Shown piece after piece: positions 16,528 through 25,914 of a DNA stretch of 64,000 bases (positions within the stretch are counted from its first letter, which is position 1; every line of letters starts with the position of its first letter). The translations under genes and the position numbers were made by a program. The DNA lies in contig NZ_NIST01000001.1 in assembly GCF_002335745.1 (NCBI RefSeq), forward strand, positions 391,981 through 455,980, read 5' to 3'. Under the pieces are notes generated by a model. That model was not told the DNA's origin, made no database searches, and was given only the letters and a program-made list of their open reading frames with translations. This DNA is from Evansella halocellulosilytica. Its GTDB lineage: Bacteria; Bacillota; Bacilli; Bacillales; Salisediminibacteriaceae.

Positions 16528-18663
16528 TCATCGTTTAACAGGTAAGCGAATTTTAAAAGTCGTCCCTTCATTAAGTTTAGATGAAGCCGTAATTGATCCG
16601 CCCATTTCGTTAATGATTTTGTAACTTATCGTCAATCCTAACCCTGTTCCTGTTTCTTTCGTGGTAAAAAAAGGTGTTCCTAATTTATTTAACGTATGCT
16701 TATCCATGCCAACGCCTGTATCTTTAATTCTAATCTCTATTTGATCATCGTATGAGGTCTGAATCATTAAATAACCTCCACCTTTCATTGCTTCGATCGC
16801 ATTTTGAATGAGATTTAGAAAAACTTGCTTTAATTTGTTTTCATCCAATACAACTTTTGGCAAATCTTTGCCAAAATGTTGTTGAACTTTTATCTTTCGA
16901 TCGTTTAATTGTGTTTGATGAAGAGTTAGTAAATCTTGCAGCATGTCTTCAATATTTGTCTCCGCTAATTTTTCTACAGGTGATGGATTAGCTATATTTA
17001 GGAGATCCGTAATAATCTTATTTACACGGTCGATTTCATTCATGATTAATTGGTGATATTGATCTTCTTTGCTTTCATTTTTATCTATTAATTGAATGCA
17101 GCCTCGTATCGTCGTTAACGGATTCCTTATTTCATGAGCAAGACCTGCTGACATTTCTCCGACTACTTTCAATTTTTCAGAGCGAATTAGTTCTTTTTCC
17201 ATCAGCCGCTTTTCCGTTAAGTCAGAAAGAATGACAAGCATTTCATCATGTTCTGACGGATTTTCCAGATTCGGTAACGTAGAAATACTAATAAAGAAGT
17301 ATTTAGACTCATCACCGAGTTTACATTCGATTTCAAATGATTGCTTTACGGCTTCTCTCCCAAGTATATGAACGAGCCCTGCTTCTGCTACGACCTTATT
17401 AAATGCTTCTGAAACATGGTCAATTTCCTGTAATGTTTTCCCGACAATTTCACCTTGATCAACAGAAAACAGCTTTTCACACTTTCGATTGAACAGAGTG
17501 ATTTTATTATCTTTACGATTAATTGCGAATACACCATTGTCGGTCGTCTGTAATATTAATGTAGACTTTTTATGGCTGTTTTCCCGTTCCTCAAGCTTTT
17601 CAGTCATTTGGTTGAATGTGTTATTTAATTGGTTAATTTCTTCATATGCATTTATAAATTCTCGCGGCTGCTTCTTCCCTAACGCGAAATCATTCGTCGT
17701 TTTGACAAGACGCTGTACTGGTCGAACGAGATAATTTGAGAGACGTACGACAGCCATTGTTGTAACGACTAATACGATACCAAACACGACAACATATTGC
17801 TGTAACAGCTTTGTCAGCGGTTCATACAATTCGTCTTTATTCACGGAAACGCCTATATACCAATCATGCTCAAAGCCAGGCATTTTCTCAATTTTAGAAA
17901 AAGAATGTACTTCATTTTCTGCTTCAATCGTTAATAAATACTGGTCCGTAGCCACTTCGATAATTTCCTGTTTTTCCAGCTCGTATTCTTCAAAGTAGTT
18001 ATAGTTAAAGATTTGTTCTTGGTCCGGATGTGAAATAATTTGTCCTTCACCATTTACTAAAAAAGCATAACCGCTTGAATCAGAGCCTTGTTGCTTTTCA
18101 TTATAATCTCTAATCGTTCTATACAATTCATCAATATCGAAAATCGGTGAAATGACTCCGATCACATCCTGATTATAATTGTAGACCGGAGCTGCAAGAA
18201 CGAATAGTGTCTGGTGTAGAAACTGAGAATAATAAAGATCTGACATAAATACATTTCCTTCTAATGCAATCGGAAACCAAGGTCGATCGGCTATGTCGGA
18301 CCCCATCGTACCAATGTCACTGTCTGCTATAACCGTCCCATCCGTATCGACAAATATTCCACCAGAGTAGATTGAGTGTACATCAAGAAACTGTTGAAAC
18401 TGTTCACGTATTTCTAAAGAGGTACTGTCTTCATCAGTAAATATTGGATTTCTAGCAATATATCGTACATCATTCAATCGTTCCTGAATAAATGCCTTTA
18501 CTTCTAAAGCCATTCTTTCACTATTCATCGATAATGAATGTTCTACACTTTCAGTTATATCATTTTTTTGAGCAAAGAAACCCATCGTTCCGATAATCAG
18601 CATTGGAATGAATGTGATTAGTAGAAAAAAGACGAGCAGCTTTGATCGCAACGTTTGAAACAT
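16528..18663 (-). CDS. Membrane sensor histidine kinase, sporulation-kinase-like
   Basis: The 711-aa protein has an N-terminal membrane helix (about 7-30), a large extracytoplasmic sensor of dCache type (about 35-285), a second helix (about 290-310), HAMP, a PAS domain (about 370-480), then HisKA and HATPase_c. The H-box GLAHEIRNPLTTIRG has phospho-acceptor His510, and the G-boxes are DTGVGMD and GTGLGLTISYKI. The H-box resembles KinA-E, which phosphorylate Spo0F. No response-regulator gene is adjacent, so it is an orphan kinase. Spo0F as partner is an inference. Confidence 0.88.
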   Translation of the reverse strand: MFQTLRSKLLVFFLLITFIPMLIIGTMGFFAQKNDITESVEHSLSMNSERMALEVKAFIQERLNDVRYIARNPIFTDEDSTSLEIREQFQQFLDVHSIYSGGIFVDTDGTVIADSDIGTMGSDIADRPWFPIALEGNVFMSDLYYSQFLHQTLFVLAAPVYNYNQDVIGVISPIFDIDELYRTIRDYNEKQQGSDSSGYAFLVNGEGQIISHPDQEQIFNYNYFEEYELEKQEIIEVATDQYLLTIEAENEVHSFSKIEKMPGFEHDWYIGVSVNKDELYEPLTKLLQQYVVVFGIVLVVTTMAVVRLSNYLVRPVQRLVKTTNDFALGKKQPREFINAYEEINQLNNTFNQMTEKLEERENSHKKSTLILQTTDNGVFAINRKDNKITLFNRKCEKLFSVDQGEIVGKTLQEIDHVSEAFNKVVAEAGLVHILGREAVKQSFEIECKLGDESKYFFISISTLPNLENPSEHDEMLVILSDLTEKRLMEKELIRSEKLKVVGEMSAGLAHEIRNPLTTIRGCIQLIDKNESKEDQYHQLIMNEIDRVNKIITDLLNIANPSPVEKLAETNIEDMLQDLLTLHQTQLNDRKIKVQQHFGKDLPKVVLDENKLKQVFLNLIQNAIEAMKGGGYLMIQTSYDDQIEIRIKDTGVGMDKHTLNKLGTPFFTTKETGTGLGLTISYKIINEMGGSITASSKLNEGTTFKIRLPVKR

Positions 18664-18832
18664 CCTCTTACTCCTTTAAACAAAACTTAGCTTATTACGA
18701 ATAATGATTCTGCTATTTATACAAAATTCTATTCTATTTGATCAATCTATTAACACTTTAACTATTATAGTACAAAAATGATGCCAATTGGTGATTTATT
18801 CGACACATTCTAACTAGAATCGACATGTATTC

Positions 18833-18937
18833 GGACAATGAATGCGTTACTAGCTAAAAAAAGGGGGATTGACAAGGGTTGATCAGACAACGAGTACGCT
18901 ATTGCGATTTTTATTGCTGTCTTCATGCGCGGAGCAG
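18833..18937 (+). repeat. GGACA...CGCTATTT repeat, two degenerate units
   Basis: GGACAATGAATGCGTTAC (18833) and AGACAACGAGTACGCTATT (18885) lie 52 bp apart and are related to units at 19143, 26755 and 37905-38205. The spacer has AAAAAAAGGGGG. No coding function is apparent. Confidence 0.55.
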
Positions 18938-19022
18938 AGCAAAGCGCATTCTCTATTGGCGGATAATAAGTTCTCTATTAGTAAAAAAAGAGGCAATTGG
19001 AGGTTGAATAAGACCTTAACTG

Positions 19023-19116
19023 TACCGCCAAGAGGCGCATTCTGGCTCCTTGGCGGTACATAAATTACTATTTGTACCGTCAAGACTAGCATGCGGATCG
19101 CTTGGCAGGAAAAACC
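19023..19116 (-). repeat. 52-bp palindromic repeat, two diverged units
   Basis: TACCGCCAAG (19023), CTTGGCGGTA and TACCGTCAAG (19075) recur at exactly 52 bp. The first pair, CCGCCAAG/CTTGGCGG, keeps full complementarity despite the T-to-C change. The internal bases differ from the large array, but the period is conserved. Confidence 0.65.
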
Positions 19117-19142
19117 CCCTGCCTGTTTGATACCTTTTTGGA

Positions 19143-19322
19143 GGACAACGAGTACGCTATTTGCTAAAAAAGAGGTAGTTTCAAAGGTTAATCGAACAAC
19201 GAATGCGCCATTTGCTAATAATGATGAATAATGAACCGCTTTAACGTTAAATAGCGAATCCTATGTCCTAAAGTATTGTATAAACAACGTTTTTGTCACA
19301 AATAACGGAATACACGTCCCAC
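19143..19322. repeat. GGACA...CGCTATTT repeats in both orientations
   Basis: Forward units start at 19143 (GGACAACGAGTACGCTATTT) and 19194, 51 bp apart. Inverted units end in ATGTCC near 19268 and CACGTCC near 19319, also 51 bp apart. The whole stretch from 18664 to 19340 holds no gene. Confidence 0.55.
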
Positions 19323-19340
19323 TCCTGAATAATAACTCCA

Positions 19341-19388
19341 ATAACAAACGAGGGTATCGCCAAAAGCATATACTTTTGCGATACCCTC
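19341..19388 (-). terminator. Terminator of the ung-AKR-dehydrogenase operon
   Basis: Minus-strand GAGGGTATCGC/GCGATACCCTC with an inner AAAAG/CTTTT pairing, followed by GTTTGTTATT. Confidence 0.78.
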
Positions 19389-19419
19389 ATTTCTCTTTAA
19401 GGTTGTTAAACTACGACCA

Positions 19420-20295
19420 CTACATGTTTAAATAGTATTTATACAGTGCCTGTGTTCCAGCGTTTTCTTCACCTTTTTCAGCAAGATGCTCGTACAATTG
19501 TTTTGCTTGGGTTAGGCCTGGCGTATTAAGACCCATTTCTTCTGCTGACTGAATCGCTATTTTCATATCTTTTATAAAGTGTTTGATATAAAATCCAGGC
19601 TCAAAATCGCCTTCGATCATTCGCGGTGCTAACTTACTTAAAGAAAAGCTTCCAGCCGCTCCTGACTCAATACTTTTTAAAACCTTAACTTGATCTAGAC
19701 CTGCTTTTTCGGCATATACCATCGCTTCACAAACACCCATCATTGTACTCGCAATCGCAATTTGATTCGCCATCTTCGTAAATTGTCCAGCACCTGCTTC
19801 ACCTTGATGTTGAATGTTCGTTCCCATTAACGAAAAGACTGGCAGCAACGATTGAAACACCTCTTCATCGCCACCAACCATAATCGCCAGCTTTGCTTCT
19901 CGAGCACCAATATCTCCACCTGAAACTGGCGCATCAAATGCATACATCTCTTTCTCCCTAGCAGCAGCAGCGATCTTTTTAGCGAGAGAGGGCGTCGATG
20001 TCGTCATATCGACGAGTAAAGTGCCCGGCTTTGCATGATGAATTAATCCATCTTCGCTTAAATATACTTGCTCTACATCAGCTGGATAACCAACGATTGT
20101 AATAATAATATCTGATTTTACAGCAAGCTCTTTAATCGTATTGCACCAGGTAGCCCCTTCATTGACTAGTTCGTCTGTTTTTGTCTTCGTCCGATTATAA
20201 ACGTTTACGGAATAACCACCTTGTAAAAGATGGAGTGCCATACTTTTTCCCATTACACCAGTACCAATAAATCCAATCACTTTTTGTTCCATCAT
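19420..20295 (-). CDS. NAD(P)-dependent beta-hydroxyacid dehydrogenase (3-hydroxyisobutyrate dehydrogenase family)
   Basis: The 291-aa protein begins with IGFIGTGVMGKSMALHLL (Rossmann GxGxxG) and carries the family substrate motif FDAPVSGGDIGAREAKLAIMVGG. Catalytic lysine lies in AGAGQFTKMANQ, and KHFIKDMKIA follows. It resembles B. subtilis YkwC and oxidises a small beta-hydroxyacid or reduces a semialdehyde; the substrate is not known. ATG 20295 is preferred over TTG 20301 because AAAGGGG lies six bases before it. It is the third gene of an operon with ung and the aldo/keto reductase. Confidence 0.87.
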   Translation of the reverse strand: MMEQKVIGFIGTGVMGKSMALHLLQGGYSVNVYNRTKTKTDELVNEGATWCNTIKELAVKSDIIITIVGYPADVEQVYLSEDGLIHHAKPGTLLVDMTTSTPSLAKKIAAAAREKEMYAFDAPVSGGDIGAREAKLAIMVGGDEEVFQSLLPVFSLMGTNIQHQGEAGAGQFTKMANQIAIASTMMGVCEAMVYAEKAGLDQVKVLKSIESGAAGSFSLSKLAPRMIEGDFEPGFYIKHFIKDMKIAIQSAEEMGLNTPGLTQAKQLYEHLAEKGEENAGTQALYKYYLNM

Positions 20296-20331
20296 GCACA
20301 ACCCCTTTACTCTTAATCTATCTGTTCATTC

Positions 20332-21159
20332 CTACTTATATTTACTTGGGTCAGAGCCAAAACGTTTATTTTCATTGCATCGTTGAAGTCTTTCAACATC
20401 TTCTTCACTTAACTTGAAATCAAAGATCTCTGCATTTTCCTTAATTCTCGATGGCGTAACGGATTTAGGGATCGTTACGACATGATTTTGTAAATCCCAG
20501 CGTAAAAGAATTTGTGCTTCTGTTTTACGATATTTCTTGCTTAGCTCCACTAATAGTGGAGTACCGAACATTCGGCCACGCATTAAAGGACTCCAAGCTT
20601 CAAGTTGGATGTTATGTTTCTTACAATAACGATGCAGTTCCTCTTGTGTCAGAAGCGGATGATATTCTACTTGATTTACGACTGGAACGACCTTCGCATC
20701 ATCCAACAATTGCTCTAAGTGAGAAATGTTAAAATTACTGACTCCGATCGCCCGGACTTTCCCTTCCTCATAGAGATGCTCCATTGCTTTCCACGTTTCT
20801 TTAAACTTTCCGGTAACAGGCCAGTGAATTAAATATAAATCAATGACTTCGAATCCTAATTTTTCACGGCTTTTTTCAAACGCTCGCAACGTCTCTTCAT
20901 ATCCTTGGTCATCATTCCATACTTTTGTCGTGATAAACAGTTCGTCCCGAGGGACATTTTCCTCACAAATCGCTTCACCAACACCTTGTTCATTATTATA
21001 AAAGGCTGCTGTATCTATGCTTCGATAGCCGGCATCCAAGGCTGTTTTAACAGCATTTTTCACTTCTTCCCCATCTTCAACTTTATAAACTCCTAAGCCT
21101 AACCAAGGCATTTTGACTCCGTTATTGAGTGTAACCGTTGATGTAATACTGTCTGTCAT
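20332..21159 (-). CDS. Aldo/keto reductase (YvgN/YtbE-like)
   Basis: The 275-aa TIM-barrel enzyme keeps the AKR tetrad: Asp49 ([13 protein letters not shown]), Tyr54, Lys79 (FITTKVW) and His112 (YLIHWP). NADPH-binding elements include [13 protein letters not shown]. It is close to B. subtilis YvgN, which reduces glyoxal and methylglyoxal, so aldehyde detoxification is likely. Its ATG overlaps the ung stop as ATGA, which implies translational coupling. Confidence 0.9.
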   Translation of the reverse strand: MTDSITSTVTLNNGVKMPWLGLGVYKVEDGEEVKNAVKTALDAGYRSIDTAAFYNNEQGVGEAICEENVPRDELFITTKVWNDDQGYEETLRAFEKSREKLGFEVIDLYLIHWPVTGKFKETWKAMEHLYEEGKVRAIGVSNFNISHLEQLLDDAKVVPVVNQVEYHPLLTQEELHRYCKKHNIQLEAWSPLMRGRMFGTPLLVELSKKYRKTEAQILLRWDLQNHVVTIPKSVTPSRIKENAEIFDFKLSEEDVERLQRCNENKRFGSDPSKYK

Positions 21160-21857
21160 TTCCTTCCCCCCTTTTCATTAGGAACATATTCAGGTAGCGA
21201 CCAATCGAGTTCCTCTGAACCGATTTGTCTTAAATACTCGTTTGTTTTTGAAAAAGGTTTGCTGCCGAAAAAGCCGCGATTTGCAGAAAACGGGCTCGGA
21301 TGGGGCGATTTAATGATAAAATGATGGTCATTTGTAATGAGCTCTTCTTTTTGCTGAGCAGGTTTTCCCCACAAGATAAAAACGACTGGCTTTTCCCGTG
21401 CGTTCAGCACTCTGATCACTTGATCTGTAAACTGCTCCCATCCTCTGCCTTTATGTGAATGTGCTAAACCAGCTTGAACGGTCAATACTGTATTGAGTAA
21501 TAGAACGCCTTCTTCCGCCCATTTTTGTAAATATCCATGAGACGGAATCGGATGCCCTAAATCATGATTCATTTCTTTATAAATATTTTTCAGCGATGGT
21601 GGGATACGGACACCAGGCTTCACTGAGAAACTTAAGCCGTGCGCTTGACCAGGGCCGTGATAAGGGTCTTGCCCTAATATGACTGCTTTCGTATTTTCAT
21701 AGGATGTCGTATGTAATGCGTGAAAGATATCATACATATTAGGATAAACTGTCTGCTCCTTATATTGTTTTTTCAAAAATTCCCTTAGTTCAAGATAGTA
21801 GTCTTTCTGAAATTCATTTTGCAGATGTTCAGCCCAATCATTTGATAAAGTTGTCAT
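21156..21857 (-). CDS. ung: Uracil-DNA glycosylase, family 1
   Basis: The 233-aa protein has the water-activating motif [18 protein letters not shown] (catalytic Asp64) and the DNA-intercalation loop [17 protein letters not shown]. It removes uracil from DNA as the first step of base-excision repair. The start follows AGAAGGTGATC. It is the first gene of an operon with two NADPH-linked reductases, an unusual partner set for a repair enzyme; in B. subtilis ung lies in the ywd region. Confidence 0.95.
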   Translation of the reverse strand: MTTLSNDWAEHLQNEFQKDYYLELREFLKKQYKEQTVYPNMYDIFHALHTTSYENTKAVILGQDPYHGPGQAHGLSFSVKPGVRIPPSLKNIYKEMNHDLGHPIPSHGYLQKWAEEGVLLLNTVLTVQAGLAHSHKGRGWEQFTDQVIRVLNAREKPVVFILWGKPAQQKEELITNDHHFIIKSPHPSPFSANRGFFGSKPFSKTNEYLRQIGSEELDWSLPEYVPNEKGGRK

Positions 21858-21950
21858 ATGATCACCTTCTAATGTAAGAAATTATCTTTATAAGATGTTC
21901 AAAATGTAAGTGTGACCCTTTTAGTGTAACATGTTCGCTAAACAAGGAAC

Positions 21951-22637
21951 TTATGACTTTTTCCCTGCTTCTTTCTTTAAATGTTTCATCCCTTCACGAA
22001 TACTTAATTTAGATAGATCTTCACTTTTTATAAATGCTTCTACCGATGCAGGATTTGTTTTTGAATACTCTCGCAAAGCCCAGCCAATTGCTTTCTGGAT
22101 AAAAAATTCTTTGTCATGACGGTTTAATCGGATAATCTGAAATAATCGGTCAGCATTCGTCATCTCTTTATACTTTAACTGATGCAATATTGCCGTTCGG
22201 CGCAACCACATGTTTTCACTCGTCTGCCAGCTTAAAATATATGTTTCTATTAATTCTCGTTCTCGTAAAAACAATGGGCCAACAATATTTGAAGCAAGTG
22301 TATCAACCGTATCCCACCATGACTTCGTCGTGATTAACTTCTCTAACAGACGAATGTGGTCACGATGAAGCTCTTTTCGTCGTCGATGCAAAATGTTTAG
22401 TGCGGCATACTGATACTCTCTTTCAGGTAGCTCCCATAACTGATTGATCACTTGTATAGGAAACGGTTCGACCTTCAATATATCTGTTTCGTTAAAAAAT
22501 TGTTTTAATTGTCCTTTTAGTTGAGGTGACTTGATTCCTAAAAATTGAAAGTGATTTTTCATATATTTTTCCATCGGGATCGCTGTTTCACGATTCGCCT
22601 CATTTTCAAGCCGTTCTCTTAAATTTTTTACATACAT
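21951..22637 (-). CDS. DNA alkylation repair protein, AlkD-like
   Basis: The 228-aa all-helical HEAT-repeat protein has TTKSWWDTVDTLASNIVG, with the Trp/Asp pair of AlkD, and FFIQKAIGWALREYSK, the second aromatic/arginine element. AlkD enzymes excise positively charged alkyl purines without base flipping. ATG 22637 was chosen because AGGAGCTAATCAC precedes it; an upstream in-frame ATG has none. It is divergent from the cheY-like gene. Confidence 0.9.
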   Translation of the reverse strand: MYVKNLRERLENEANRETAIPMEKYMKNHFQFLGIKSPQLKGQLKQFFNETDILKVEPFPIQVINQLWELPEREYQYAALNILHRRRKELHRDHIRLLEKLITTKSWWDTVDTLASNIVGPLFLRERELIETYILSWQTSENMWLRRTAILHQLKYKEMTNADRLFQIIRLNRHDKEFFIQKAIGWALREYSKTNPASVEAFIKSEDLSKLSIREGMKHLKKEAGKKS

Positions 22638-22702
22638 GTGATTAGCTCCTATTCCCTTCCATTTTCCACTAAAAAGAAGGTATTTAAGTCTCATACCCTA
22701 AA

Positions 22703-22731
22703 TTGACAATCTATAACGTTCGCACTATATT
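22703..22731 (+). promoter_or_regulatory. SigA promoter of the cheY-like gene
   Basis: TTGACA (22703-22708), a 17-nt spacer, then TATATT (22726-22731), about 52 nt before the start codon. Confidence 0.75.
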
Positions 22732-22782
22732 AAAGATAATATTTACTAGATCGTGTTTTACAAAAGGGGGAACAATCCAACA

Positions 22783-23145
22783 ATGGCTAAATTATTAATT
22801 ACTGATGATGCAGCTTTTATGCGAATGACATTGAAAAAAATTGTTACTGACGCCGGATATGAAGTCGTCGGTGAAGCCGAAAATGGTAAGGAAGCTGTCG
22901 CGCTTTTTGACGAACATCGTCCCGACCTCGTTACGATGGATATTACGATGCCTGAAATGAACGGCATTGAAGCATTAAAGCAAATTAAAGAACTTGATCC
23001 GAAAGCTAAAGTTGTGATGTGTTCAGCGATGGGTCAGCAAACGATGGTCGTTGATGCGATACAACAAGGTGCTGTTGACTTTATTGTGAAACCTTTTGAT
23101 GAAGTGCGTATTAAAGAAGCACTAGAAAAAGCGTTAAGCAGATAA
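22783..23145 (+). CDS. cheY: CheY-like single-domain response regulator
   Basis: The 120-aa receiver has the acidic pair Asp8/Asp9, phospho-acceptor Asp53 in LVTMDITMPEMNG, the Ser in VMCSAMGQQTMV and Lys in FIVKPF. The segments DDAAFMRM, TMDITMPEM and CSAMGQQ match B. subtilis CheY closely, so chemotaxis motor control is the likely role. It has its own promoter and no che or fli neighbours, unlike CheY in the B. subtilis fla/che operon. It may therefore be a second copy or a regulator of another output. ATG 22783 follows AAAGGGGGA. Confidence 0.85.
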   Translation: MAKLLITDDAAFMRMTLKKIVTDAGYEVVGEAENGKEAVALFDEHRPDLVTMDITMPEMNGIEALKQIKELDPKAKVVMCSAMGQQTMVVDAIQQGAVDFIVKPFDEVRIKEALEKALSR

Positions 23146-23154
23146 TCTACGTTT

Positions 23155-23187
23155 ACAGTCAGGGGATAAATTCCCCTGTCTGTTTTA
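23155..23187 (+). terminator. Terminator after the cheY-like gene
   Basis: TCAGGGGA/TTCCCCTG within ACAG...CTGT, followed by TTTTAAT. Confidence 0.65.
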
Positions 23188-23590
23188 ATATCCAGCTACT
23201 GCCTCCACCCTTCTCTTTATGACATTCCTTACGTAAATAAAATTTCCTGCTCAATTTTTAAATCAAGATAAATTCGTCGTTCGATGTATTTTACTCGAAT
23301 AAATCGTCACATTGTCTCCAAATTCGGGCTTTGACAAATAAGGAAAATAAGTTTAGAAAATGGCCGTCATAGTAGATTAATGCTCTTTTGTTGCGACGTT
23401 TTTAAATACTGATACAATATATATTAATACCGATTATTTCGATAGGATATATAAGAAAGTTGACATACTGTGTCGTCAACTTATCGTCGAATTACCGCCG
23501 TCTTTCTTGTAATGTGCCACGGTTTGTTCTTTTAGACGTTAATCGAGAATGAAAATAAATGTTCTTATTTTTAAGGAAGGTGGATGAGAA
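23188..23590 (+). other. Intergenic region with a possible promoter for the ATP-grasp gene
   Basis: About 400 nt without coding signs. A candidate promoter is TTGCGA (23391-23396), 16 nt, TACAAT (23413-23418), giving a leader of about 170 nt. No known riboswitch was recognised. Confidence 0.4.
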
Positions 23591-24535
23591 ATGGATAAAG
23601 TATACGTGATACACGAAAATGAAGAATGGTGTGAACCGCTTTTTTCCGCGTTAAAAAATGAGGGTGTGCCATATGAAAACTGGCATTTGCGTGAGGGCAG
23701 TGTCCCTTTAGATTCCGTTCCTCCAAACGGCGTTTTTTATAACCGGATGAGCGCTTCTTCGCATTCTAGAGGGCACCGTTATGCCCCAGAGTTAACTCAT
23801 GCTATGTTAACTTGGCTCGAGGCATATGGAAGAACCGTTTTAAACGGTCGAAATGCGTTAGGATTAGAATTAAGCAAGGTTGCACAGTATGAAGCGCTAA
23901 AAAAACATGGTATTACAGTACCTCAAACGACAGCAGTTGTCGGGGATCAACAGTTGATTCAAGCAGCAGAACATTTTCCTAAACCATTTATTACGAAGCA
24001 TAACCGTGCTGGAAAAGGATTAGGAGTACACCAATTCCAATCCGTTGGAGCGTTAAAACAATTTATTGAATCTGGCCAGTTAGAACCTTCTGTTGACGGT
24101 GTTATGTTGCTTCAGGAGTATATTTCCTCTCCAGATCAGACGATTACGAGATGTGAATTTATTGGAGGAAAGTTCCTTTATGCAGTAAAAGTTGATACTT
24201 CAGAAGGATTTGAACTTTGCCCTGCAGAAGCTTGTACAGTTGGTGAACAATTTTGTCCGACAGACGGATCAGAAGCTTCTGCCACGAAACGCCCAAAATT
24301 TGAAATCATTAAAAACTTTTCGAGTCCACTAATTGAAAAATATGAACAGTTTTTAAAAGAGGAACAGATCTCCTTTGCTGGAATCGAGCATATTACAGAC
24401 GCAAATGGAAATACGTACACGTATGACGTTAATACGAACACAAACTATAACCCCCAAGCTGAGGAAGCCGCTGGCATATTTGGGATGAATGAGGTCGCTC
24501 GCACATTAAAAAAAGCAGTTTTATCAAACAAATAA
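23591..24535 (+). CDS. RimK-like ATP-grasp ligase
   Basis: The 314-aa protein has a RimK-type pre-ATP domain (GVFYNRMSASSHSRGHRYAPE), then ATP-grasp with PFITKHNRAGKGLGVHQFQ (glycine-rich loop) and a metal-binding end YDVNTNTNYNPQAEEAAG. Members join amino acids to carboxylates, as in glutamate ligation. The substrate is unknown and no acceptor gene lies nearby. ATG 23591 follows AAGGAAGGTGGATGAG. The gene stands alone on the plus strand. Confidence 0.83.
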   Translation: MDKVYVIHENEEWCEPLFSALKNEGVPYENWHLREGSVPLDSVPPNGVFYNRMSASSHSRGHRYAPELTHAMLTWLEAYGRTVLNGRNALGLELSKVAQYEALKKHGITVPQTTAVVGDQQLIQAAEHFPKPFITKHNRAGKGLGVHQFQSVGALKQFIESGQLEPSVDGVMLLQEYISSPDQTITRCEFIGGKFLYAVKVDTSEGFELCPAEACTVGEQFCPTDGSEASATKRPKFEIIKNFSSPLIEKYEQFLKEEQISFAGIEHITDANGNTYTYDVNTNTNYNPQAEEAAGIFGMNEVARTLKKAVLSNK

Positions 24536-24807
24536 TGAAATTCGTGAGCATAAGCATTCATACGATCATCTTTAGGTTTTTTATATGGTGGTAGAATAAA
24601 TAATATACGATGGGAAGTCTTTAAATGGATTCATTTTTAAAAATGAAAGCCCCTATCAAGACATTCCCTTCTTTTTTTAGTATCATTTATGTAAGAAGTG
24701 GTTAAAGCACATGTTCAAAAGGGATGCCATAAACAACGCCACTACATCTGTAGCAGTGTTTTTCTCGACTTTTGGACATTCTCTTATAGTATCAGGAGGT
24801 CAAAACG

Positions 24808-25158
24808 ATGAAACCGATTGATCCGCAAAAAGCTCAAGATATACTGACAGAGCTTACAGGAAAAAAACTTTATATTCACTTAGAAACAACAAATGGTGCT
24901 TATGCATCACATAAAGACCAATCATTCTTTTCTGCAGGTGCATTTATTCGGAATGTTCAGCTGACATTTGTGCAAGGGCAAATTAAAGGAGAGGGCCCTT
25001 ACCGCATCGGCCTTGAAACTGAATTAGGCTGGTTATACGCTGAAGGGTTAACAGACTTGCACATTAATGAACATGGTCAAGTATTATTTGCCGGTCACGA
25101 CGCCGAAGGTAAATTAGCAATAGCACTTGAATTAAGCGAAACACCTTTTAAGAAATAA
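24808..25158 (+). CDS. yojF: YojF family protein (DUF1806)
   Basis: The 116-aa protein matches YojF in size and sequence, with GKKLYIHLETTNGAYASH, GAFIRNVQLTF and GPYRIGLETELGWLYAEGL. Its function is unknown, but it is linked to the bacillithiol deacetylase gene that follows by 13 nt, so a role with that enzyme is inferred. ATG 24808 follows AGGAGGTCAAAACG. Confidence 0.88.
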   Translation: MKPIDPQKAQDILTELTGKKLYIHLETTNGAYASHKDQSFFSAGAFIRNVQLTFVQGQIKGEGPYRIGLETELGWLYAEGLTDLHINEHGQVLFAGHDAEGKLAIALELSETPFKK

Positions 25159-25171
25159 GTGAGGAAGTGAT

Positions 25172-25852
25172 ATGATGGAACGACATGTACTCGTTGTTTT
25201 CCCCCACCCAGATGATGAAGCATTCGGGGTAGCTGGCACCATTCTTTCTCATACAACAGCAGGAACACCTGTCACCTACGCATGCTTAACTCTTGGAGAA
25301 ATGGGAAGAAATATGGGCAGACCTCTCATCGCAAATCGAGAAACATTGCCTGAGATTCGCAAAGCTGAGCTTCAAGAAGCTTGTCGACTGCTCGGTATTA
25401 AAGACTTACGTATGTTTGGAATGCGTGACAAAACTGTCGAATTTACAGACCAAGAATTATTCATTCAACGATTGTATAAATTGATGGAAGAAACAAATCC
25501 ATCGCTCGTGATCACCTTCTACCCAGGATATGCTGTTCACCCGGATCATGATGCAACCGGAGCAGCTGTGATTCAAGCTGTACAACGTTTTCCTAAAGAT
25601 AGTAGACCGACTGTACATGCTCTCGCATTCTCAGAAGGCTGTGAGGACGTAATCGGGTCACCGGATATAGAAAACCATATTGCTGATCATGCCGACCAAA
25701 AGCTTAAAGTCATTGAAGCTCACGAATCACAGACGGCAGGTATTATCGATGTCATGAAAAAAAGATTTAAGGAAAATGACGAAACGATAAAGGAACGAAT
25801 GACGACAGAACGTTTTTGGACATACCCTATTCATGATCATATAAAGGAATAA
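25172..25852 (+). CDS. bshB2: Bacillithiol biosynthesis deacetylase BshB2
   Basis: The 226-aa LmbE/PIG-L-type protein has the zinc motif FPHPDDEAFG (His12, Asp15) and VHPDHDATG further on. It deacetylates GlcNAc-malate in bacillithiol synthesis, and related enzymes also act on bacillithiol S-conjugates. Two ATGs (25172, 25175) follow GAGGAAG. It forms a unit with yojF, as in B. subtilis yojF-yojG. Confidence 0.92.
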   Translation: MMERHVLVVFPHPDDEAFGVAGTILSHTTAGTPVTYACLTLGEMGRNMGRPLIANRETLPEIRKAELQEACRLLGIKDLRMFGMRDKTVEFTDQELFIQRLYKLMEETNPSLVITFYPGYAVHPDHDATGAAVIQAVQRFPKDSRPTVHALAFSEGCEDVIGSPDIENHIADHADQKLKVIEAHESQTAGIIDVMKKRFKENDETIKERMTTERFWTYPIHDHIKE

Positions 25853-25865
25853 AACAACAATCAAA

Positions 25866-25914
25866 CTGCCTCTACCAGGATTCATCTAATGGATCAGGGA
25901 GAGGCAGATTTTTT
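25866..25914 (+). terminator. Terminator after bshB2
   Basis: CTGCCTCT/AGAGGCAG with an inner GGAT/ATGG pairing, followed by ATTTTTTC. Confidence 0.8.

Noticed and set aside
18869..19092. Short ORFs on both strands in the repeat-rich gap
   Set aside because: They run through the two repeat families and have no coding signs.
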